A stretch of DNA of 25,077 nt from Bigelowiella natans CCMP2755 (lineage: Eukaryota > Cercozoa > Chlorarachniophyceae): positions 62,501 through 87,577 of the forward strand of contig ADNK01001665.1 in assembly GCA_000320545.1 (NCBI GenBank), read 5' to 3'. Positions 12,952 through 21,780 of the stretch are shown in pieces. Made by a program: the position numbers and the translations under genes. The notes beneath the pieces are model-generated. The model did not search any database, had not been told where the DNA came from, and saw only the letters and a list, made by a program, of their open reading frames with translations. Every line of letters starts with the position of its first letter. The first letter of the stretch is position 1.

Positions 12952-13223
12952 TAGCCGGGATCGTGGTTATCGTCTGTTGTATTATGTACGCATTATTTCT
13001 TGCTAACGGCGATCTCAAGGTTCTAATTCTGACACAAACTGAAATGGAAATGATGAATATCAAATAGGAATTCGGTAACATCTGAAGAATATGAATTCTA
13101 TTTCGCTTCTTATTTCTCTACCCAACTAATTCTTCTCATCAGCTACCTTCTTGGATTCAGGATTTATCTTAAGTATTTTTAACAGCCAAATTTGGCACGG
13201 ACGCCATTGATGAGAAAGAATAG
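12304..13223 (+). CDS. Small multi-exon gene, product unknown (about 70-90 residues)
   Basis: Four exons join in frame on the plus strand: one ending at 12522, then 12604-12653, 12768-12822 and 13186-13223 (TAG). Introns are 81, 114 and 363 nt, all GT-AG. From ATG 12453 the product is 70 residues: it begins MPRSVLILASKKDQPKIDLK, continues ERMEREAPGFIANEQPP, and ends AKFGTDAIDEKE. An upstream ATG at 12304 opens a Ser/Arg/Leu-rich, acid-poor stretch (MSLFTALKASNQLMRSNFG) that resembles a mitochondrial presequence. One phase-consistent join (donor at 12367, acceptor before 12447) would fuse it to the rest, giving about 91 residues. Each exon is too short to be conspicuous alone; the support is that four independent phases agree and the peptide is not low-complexity. 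I do not recognise the family. The 5' end is the weakest part. Confidence 0.45.
12914..12946. repeat. (AT)n microsatellite
   Basis: About 16 AT units, inside the last intron proposed for the small plus-strand gene. Confidence 0.95.
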
Positions 13224-14191
13224 ATTGTGGCGCGTGCTAGCGTGTGTACATGCATCAGAACCGAATGCATGCCATGTGCATAGCTCTTTCGCGTAATAGC
13301 AGTAAATTCCAACGATTTTCGATAATGTACTATCCATGCCTAAAGTTATGCACAAATAATGTGTATCCGTTCACGATTATTTCGTGCTATCTAGCTATGC
13401 TAGTATGCGCATTATTGTCGTATCGCACTGCCATATATATAGAACGTAGTGATGCACGTCTGCTCTTGCTGCATGCATGCTAGCATGGCAACGCGTAGTG
13501 ATGTAGCACTTCTTATTAATCTACACACATATATAAGACGCATGTAATGAAATCTTTAAGTTTTTTCAATAGTCATCCTAATGTACGTAGCTGTGCAATG
13601 CAACGGCTACAGCGCTCAAGTTGTATCTGTTTGTTTCCTTCTACACACACATTTGCATACATATATACTATATTTTATAGCGCATCTAAGGATGTTGATC
13701 TAGCGCAGAGCAAACATGCTCATGCTAGCATGCTGCAGCATGCATGCAGCACCATGTACAGCGTGTCTCGGATGGATCAGAGAGACTAAGTTGCATAGCG
13801 ATGGCAAGCTTGTTGTTTTGTGCTTTCTGGCTGACGCCTAGCGTTGTTGCTGTACTTGCTAGCTAGCTAGACAAAATTTAGAGTGTGTGCTCTGCCAACA
13901 AATGCACTAGCAGAGCGCACGTGTACCGTCTAGACCGTACATTTATCATTGTCTATCAATGCTGAGCAAATTGCACACTGTATCCGTCATGTAAGCTGAA
14001 ACAGTTTTGCGATTGAAGTGCCTGTGTGTTAGCCATGCCATGCTGGCATGCTAGCATGTATGATGAGATATTGTGTTCATCATCCCCATGCGCACGAGCA
14101 TGCTCACTTATCGTTCTTTGCTTTTAATTGACTAAACATGCCATTATTATACCTGCCTTTATTTACACTGCTAACGTCTCAATTTCAGCTC
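13224..14191. other. Second convergent spacer rich in CTAG and GCATGC palindromes
   Basis: This is the gap between the small plus-strand gene and the 3' end of the F-BAR/PTEN gene. No coding frame is convincing. From 13225 to 14100 it has about a dozen CTAG sites (including three in a row near 13858) and repeated GCATGC/GCTAGC words. It shares the exact 16-mer CATGCATGCTAGCATG (13472-13487) with the other convergent spacer, where it lies at 4211-4226. It also carries a copy of the ACGTGTAC...TCTAGAC motif at 13919-13935. Confidence 0.75.
14158..14163 (-). terminator. Candidate polyadenylation signal of the F-BAR/PTEN gene
   Basis: On the minus strand AATAAA lies about 28 nt beyond the TGA at 14192-14194. 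The position is plausible for 3' end formation, but the hexamer is common by chance in AT-rich DNA. Confidence 0.35.
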
Positions 14192-15371
14192 TCAAGTCTT
14201 CTTCGATGAACTAGCATCCCGTGCTGCGGCTTTTCGCTCCTTCTCAGTAGTTTGCCTGAGAACGAGCTCAACTCGCATGTTGTTCGGAAAAAGTTTGTGC
14301 TTTTCATCCTTACAAGCCTCATCAATCTTGCTTTTGGGCAATATAAATCGGTAAACTTTGGTCCGAGTCCCTCCAATTGTGCACAGAGAAGCAGTCGATA
14401 GGCGTGAAGAAGAGATGCGTGATGATGAAGATTGGTTCCGCCGGTGATGTTTTGAAGAAACAGATGGTGGTCTCAGCAGGTTAGTTGTGTTACGTTGATG
14501 TTTTAAAACAGGCCGAGATCTCAGCTTCCTTTCTCCTCCATCTGCTGTAACACCACCCTCACTGGTAGAAGTAGCAGCAGGATCACTGCTGTTGAAGTAG
14601 CTGTTATCATCATCGTCGTAGTCGTCGTCTTGTTCTTCTTCAGCAGCGAGAAAACGAGTATTGAACCAAAAACGAAACAATTTTACTGGCTTCTGTCTTA
14701 AACCTACTTTTGGTAGGAATCGAAATTGCAACAAGATGTCGTTGTCCACCGTGACTATACCGTCTACTCCAGCAGTGAAAAGAACGTAATCGAGACCTCT
14801 CCTCACGTCACAACGGACCCGACCACGTGATATGTACTCGCGTGCAAGTAAAGCGCCTTTACCCTCTGCACGTTCAAAGTCCTGTCGCACCACAAACCAT
14901 AGGTCTACGTCATCAGCGGCGGGATGTTGCTGAGAAGAAGAAGGATTGAGCGAGTAAGCTGCCGACTTGACACATTTAGGTATGCCTAAGATTCTGATGG
15001 ATATCAATCGTAATGGATTTCGAGTTGGTACGGTTTCTGGTGGTTGTCTTAAGTATTGATGAAAATAATGAACGTAACGTATTTGGGATGGTATTGTGAC
15101 TCCTTTTTGATCTTTTGTCCTTTTCACAGCAAATAAGCGTAAGGCTCTTTCCGCATCAAACCATGGATTGGTGTACATAAGAAAGCAGGCTATCATAAAT
15201 CCAGTGCGTCCTTTGCCAGCTTTGCAGTGAATGGCTATTACGTTCTTTGCATTGAATTTTAGCCAACAAGATGCTTCTTTCATGAAAATCTCGACGCAGT
15301 CAATAGGGCAGGGATTGTGGTCGTCAAAATCATGAACGCTGACTCTATCATGAAACTTGCTTGTAGCGTAA
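14192..15371 (-). other. Terminal exon: PTEN catalytic core and C2 domain
   Basis: The exon opens inside the phosphatase domain with YATSKFHDRVSVHDFDDHNP, carrying the Asp of the WPD-like loop. The P-loop HCKAGKGRTG lies at 15229-15200 and is identical to human PTEN, including both Lys that favour PIP3. The TI-loop KGVTIPSQIRYV follows. The C2 domain starts near 15030 and shows LFRFWFNTRF (PTEN: MFHFWVNTFF). A Ser/Asp-rich insertion then separates it from VYRFILPKSKIDEACKDEKH, which matches the last PTEN C2 strands. The frame stops at 14192. No PDZ-binding end of the PTEN type is visible. Confidence 0.93.
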
Positions 15372-18355
15372 CTGTGAAAGAAACAACGTTTATTTATGAA
15401 GAAAAAGAAGAAGAAGAAAGTGAATATACTACTACTATAAATTACAACTAAATAAATAGAATTATAGCTGCATGATAAAACATACAGTCGGTCTAAAGCT
15501 ATTAACATCATCATCATCATCATCATCTTTTTGCAGTAACTAGCAACTTGTAGTTACAAATACTACATACCGTCTTTCAGAACATAAGTTATAAATCCAG
15601 TAATGATCTTTATGTCTAATCTCGAAGAATCGTTGTACATCTCGCATTGAATTACGATAATTTGATTCCATCCCTGCCGACACCACGTATGCACATGCAA
15701 AACACATAATAGTGTGAGTAATCATATTTTTCTTCCTCTTGATCTTTTCTTCTTCTTGTGTAATATGTTAAAAAGATGTATCTATTATGACCTTCTGAAG
15801 GGAAACCCATCGCTATGAGGTTTGTATCGATGTATGTAAGATCAAGATCAAACTCACGACTATGGAACCGCCGTTTTTTCTTTGAAACTTTAGAGCGAAT
15901 GACGTCGAGTGCTGATTTCTTCTGGAAAGTCTTTTTTCCTTCTCCTCCTCCTCCTCCTTTATCAGAAGTATTATTATTGGACGAATACAAAGACTTAGGC
16001 GATGATGGTAAAGAATCTTGTTGATCCTGCTGGCGGTGCTGCTGTTTTTCATCATCGTCATCTTCATCAGAGCCTCCGTAATCCTCTGCAAGCTCCTCTA
16101 CATTTTGGACCAAATACTTTGGGAAAGTACCCGATTTATCCGGTCGTCCTGCAATATACCCGCGCCATAACTTGGCTTTTGCATTTGCAGTGCATGAACC
16201 TTCTGACAATACGTTCAGGAAAGATGTGGGAATAGAGCAAAACTTTCTAGTATTTACAATGATAATACTCCAAGGGCCTTCTGTCCTCATTATCGTGACT
16301 ACTTGGCCTTTGCTTAATTGAATATTGCTCTTGACGGATGGTTTGATAAGAGGCATTGTTGTTGTTGATGATGATAATGATGATGATGGATCATAGTCTT
16401 CCTTAATCTCCCCTGTCTTTGTCATCATGCTTGGATCTTCAAATATCTCTAGATAATTATTAGGAACAATACCCTCCTAACAACAACGAGGGGATCGCAA
16501 ATAATACGCAACAAAAGAAAGAAAGATGCGTCAGATCTCTGCTGCTATGTGCGTATTGCTTGCTTGTTGTTGTTGTTGTTGTGCGTGGTGCATATGATAG
16601 GATCGCCCCATTATCCAGATTCTGTAAGCAGCAGCAGCATCTGAAATCGTCGTCACTGCTACTAATACTAATACTACTATCACCACTATCATCACCCACT
16701 ACCACCACCACCACCACCACTACTACTACTTCTACCACTATTACCTGCTTTTCACCCACCGCATCAGCAGTAGTAGTAATAGTAGCACTGGATGAAGATG
16801 ATGCTGGTGCTGCTGCTACTCTAGAACCATACCACCAATTTTCAAACCCAGACTTTCCTTCCTTGCCGAGTATGGTGATAACATCATTTTTCTTAAATGG
16901 AAGCTCATTGTTGGCTGGATTTCCTTTGAATGTGTGCTTAGCCCTAGCAATTATACGACGATGATGACTCTCGTGCCCACCATCGGTTGGTTCTGTCGAG
17001 GTCACGACGATTATATCGTCATATCTGAATAATAATAATAAATAATAATAATAATAATAATACATGGAGAACATAACACAGAGCACCGCAGAGAAAAGAA
17101 GAATAAGAATAAGAATTAGAATAATAATTAGAATAATAACAACAACAAGAAGATAGGCTGGTAGGGTTAGAGATCATTGATTGGAGGAGCAGGTGTATGA
17201 TACTACTACTACTACTATATACCTGAAGTTTAATGATTCAAGCGATTTAGATGAATGATCTTTGAGCGCTCTGCACCAAATCTCTCTCTTGTTTATTGAA
17301 AAACGATGATGATGAGTTGGGGAAAGATAACCGGTAGGAGTTGAACATGATGATGATAATGCTGTAGTAGAGATACTATTAAAACGGGAGGACGACAGCA
17401 GCCCCCCTCCCCCCACTTTTGGTTTTCTCTTGGTGTCATCGCCATACAATCTAGACTTCTTGGCTTTCTTGGAGGAAGAAGAGGGACTATCATCATCACC
17501 ATCATCAGGGTTATTATTTGTGCTAAGTAGTTTCCTTTCTGCTGCAGCACCAACAACATTACTATTGTGTGATGATGCCGGAGATAATGGAGAAGATACT
17601 GCTGCTGCTATTGATGATGATTGATTAGTATTCTGATGATCACGAGGGCGGTGAGGAGAAGCTCTTCTAGGTTCATCATCATCATCGTCGTTGCTGGAGC
17701 TTCTTACATGAATGATATTCAGTGATTTCTTCTTCTTCAATGATGGATTGGATTCTAACCTGTTTTATCACGCAAACACCGCGGATGAGAATGAATCATG
17801 AGTGAATGATGATAAGAATGAATCATGAGTGAATGATGATAGCAATAGTAATGATGATGGTAATGATGGTGATTAAAGAAGCTTATTATTGTTAAAGCTT
17901 ATTGCGTTTTAAAGCATATGAAGAATATTTTGGTAGTAGCTTTTAGGAAAGAAATAAATACATGTTGGTAGTATGTATTTGTTCGGCAGTAGTGAGTTCT
18001 CTGAGCGCTACCACTGCTACTATTATTATTATTGCTACCACTACTAACACTATGAAGAAACAGAAAACAAGAAAAAGAAGAGACGAACATATACCTACTG
18101 GTACATGGCTGTTATTGATCTACTATAACAATAACAACTACTAGTAGCTAGCAACAACATAAATAACAATAATAATACTAACGAAGTAATACCACTGGCC
18201 CTCCTCCTCCTCCTCCTCCTCCTCCTCCTCCTCCTCGTCTTCTGGTACTCCCAAACCGATCATAGAATACCAATTATTGGTTTCAAAATCAGAAGAAGCA
18301 GCAGGCAATGTTTTCAAGAACTGCACAGAAGGTGGCAGGCCTGAATAATACATTG

Positions 18356-18395
<40 letters not shown>

Positions 18396-18487
18396 AGAAA
18401 CCAGACAGAAATGAGTCGCTCAGAAAAAGATGATAAGGCTGCTGCTGCTGATGATGATGATATTGATAGTGATGGCGAGGAAGAGTG

Positions 18488-18525
<38 letters not shown>

Positions 18526-18562
18526 TGAAGTGTTGTCCGTCCCTCTCTGCTTCGTGTTTAGT

Positions 18563-18599
<37 letters not shown>

Positions 18600-19857
18600 T
18601 GGTAGTAGATGGGTTATTGTACCGACTACTACTATTACTACTACTACTACTACTACGTGACATACTGAATAATGGGCGATGAGTGTTTAGATGAATCGTA
18701 GATTATTTCTCAGTAATTTACTAGTCAAAATGCATATGAATTATGGAGACAATCAAAGCACCAGCGATTGTGACATTTAAGCATAATACGAAGATAAAAA
18801 ATACAATATAACAACAACAATAATAATAATGAAAAGCAGGTTGAAGTCTGTAAAGAACAAAACATTTCTCTGTTTTCTTTCACACGTATGTGTGTACGTG
18901 CTGGCGGTGACACTGTTATTACTACCTCTTTCCTTCACCCACTTCATCACGGCCTAATCATTACATAGTTGTATCGTAACAGATTAGAAACAATGATAAT
19001 AAATAATAATTAGACCATAGGAGTAGTAGTAGTAGTAGTAGTAGTAGTTATAGTAGAGCTGTGAGTGATGCATCTGTTGTTTGGTAGCTCTATTTAATAT
19101 ACAACAACAACAACCTCCTGCTACTGTCTACCACTGCATAAATAGAAAAGAGCAGGCAAGTATTCCATATGTAATGTGATGTGATATGTGATGTGATGTG
19201 ATGTTTCCATGACATGCTGCTGCTGCTGTAGCTCATTCCCTACTGCTATTATTACATACTTCTCACTTATTTCCTACTAACTACCACTGCTGCTGTACTA
19301 TATAAGAACTAGTAGATCCTAGTAGTAGTAGATCGTAGTAGATCGTAGTAGCCTAACCCTAGCCTCCAATCTGATTTTTTGGGTAGACTTGACGTGTGCT
19401 TCCCACTTGTTGGAATCGTTGGATTCCATTTGTGCTGCTTTTGTCTTTAGCTCTATGTACTTTCGCATGGAACGCTGCATTACCTTCAAGCGTGAGCTTT
19501 CTATTGAATTCAAGCTTGTCAATAAGAAAGGCAGGGTTTCATCCGTGTATTTCTGTAGAGAAAGCATCACATCTTCTCGAGTTTCTTCACATTTTAGTAT
19601 GGCCTGGTGCGCTTTCTCTTTGGCATTGAGCAAGGTATGGATGAGGTCAGAATCCATTTCATTTCTATTTTCAACAAGGGAATTTACCCATTCTTGGCAT
19701 AATAAAGGAGATACCTATAGAGAGGGAGGAGGACAGAACAAACAAACAAACAAAGAAGAAGAAGAAGAACAACAAGAACAACGTATGATGATCATGATTA
19801 TGCTTTAAGAACAACAACAACAAGAACAACGTATGATGATCATGATGATGCTTTAAG

Positions 19858-19889
<32 letters not shown>

Positions 19890-20230
19890 CGTATGGTGAT
19901 CATGATGATGCTTTAAGAACTACAACAAGATTATGTAACGTAACGATGTACATACAGGACTGTAGGAAGAGAGGAAGAGCAGGCAAAGGAGGAGGGGGAA
20001 GGGGGGAGGGAGAATGGACAACTTCTAATTTACCAACGATGCTATAAATCTACCACTATTATTATCATTATCATCACCATCATCATCATCATCTTCTTCT
20101 TCTTCTTAATCATGACGAGGAACATCACCATCATCATCATCATCATCTTCTTGATCATGACGAGGAACATCACCATCATCATCACCATCATCTTCATCAT
20201 CTTCTTCTTGATCATGACGAGGAACATCAC

Positions 20231-20261
<31 letters not shown>

Positions 20262-21742
20262 TTCTTCTTGATCATGACCAGGAACATCACCATCATCATC
20301 ACCATCTACTTGATCATAACGAGGAACATCACCATCATCATCATCCTCTTCTTCTTCTTCTTGATCATGACGAGGAACATCACCATCTTCATTTTGTTCA
20401 TCATAATCATCATAATACCGCTTTGAAGATAAAGGTCCTTGATTTGGTCTGTATGCTAAATTGTCCAGGAGAAGAGATACTCGGTTTTATCCTTGTACCA
20501 TCAAGTGGAATGACACCCTGAGGTTTCTGCTGTTTTTCTGGAGAAATCTTTGATTTGTAGTATTCTAGATGCACACCACCTTCATTGCTCACGCTTTGAA
20601 GTCTACAATACCTACACGAAGAAGAACAAGAAGAAGATAATGTGTAGCAGCAGAAGAACATCAATACAAACAACATTAACAACAATAATAATATTAATCA
20701 TTATAAGACAACATCGTCATCATCATTTTTCGTAATCGCGAAGAAGCTGCAATATAAGCTGCAATATACAAATTGAGTAGTCGTGAGTATTTTCAATGAT
20801 TATGAATGATACATAGGTTATATATATCTCTTGCAGTTTATCTTTCTCTCTGCTCTTGTTGCTACTTACTCTTACTTACCTACTCATCGATCGTACGTAC
20901 TACTATCTATCTATCTATTTATCTATCTAATACTATAGCCCACCTTATATGCAACGTAATTATATAGTAGTATTACATGTTTTGTATGATCATCATCAAG
21001 ATCAAGATAAAGATGATGCTACTATTATTATTATTATTATAATTATTATTATTACTATTATCAAAAATATACCTTCTTTTAAATCGGGTATTGTACTGAC
21101 CAGCCTTTTCTAACCATCCTTCCTTCAATGTGGTGTTGTTGTTACTGCTGCTTTCCAAAGACGGCTTATTTCCTTCATTATCAGCACTATTACCACCACC
21201 ATTATGGCCACTCATTAATGAGGACGATTGAGAGGGGAAAAGCAGCAATGATCCTCGCTTATTTGTAGTCGATTTTTGTTCTAAATCGTGTTCAACTTTG
21301 GTAATGAGATGACGGATATCCGTTGTCCATGAAGTCCCATTAGCGACTGCCTTCGTTCGGACGTCTATGTTACAACAACAACAACAACAACAATTTGTGT
21401 AAAGTATCATGCAAATTACAATAATATAATACAACATTTGGTAAAAAACGATGATTGTATGATGGTAATGATGCTCCGATGATGATCTGATTGCGACAAA
21501 TAACTGCTTTAATACTACTACTACTACTAGTAATAGTAATAGTAGTAGTAGTAGTAGTAGTAGTAGTGTAATAACAACCCACCCTTGAGCTCATCTAGAG
21601 CATTAGCAGCCGCTATTTCCTCAGCCTTTGATCATTAAATCCATATAATGGATGATCATATTCGGTCGAGCATCACACACACAAACACACACACACACAC
21701 ACACACAAATTCATATAATGGATCATCATATTCGGTCGAGCA

Positions 21743-21780
<38 letters not shown>

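Noticed and set aside
13244-13789. Plus-strand frames of about 80 codons in the palindrome-rich spacer
   Set aside because: Composition is random, there is no splice continuity, and the palindromic words explain the Cys/His/Met-rich translations.
18725-18913. Minus-strand pieces (LKCHNRWCFDCLHN, VSPPARTHIRVKENRE) as missing linker exons
   Set aside because: Cys/His spacing hinted at a zinc knuckle and there is a fair acceptor (TTCTTTACAG), but I could not find phases that join either piece to both neighbours.
20042-20305. Minus-strand Met/Val-rich frame across the same array
   Set aside because: Pure repeat translation, lying inside an intron supported by the PH domain join.
20112-20426. 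Plus-strand frame rich in Ile/Thr across the minisatellite
   Set aside because: It is the translation of an (ATC)n array with no non-repeat sequence; not a gene.
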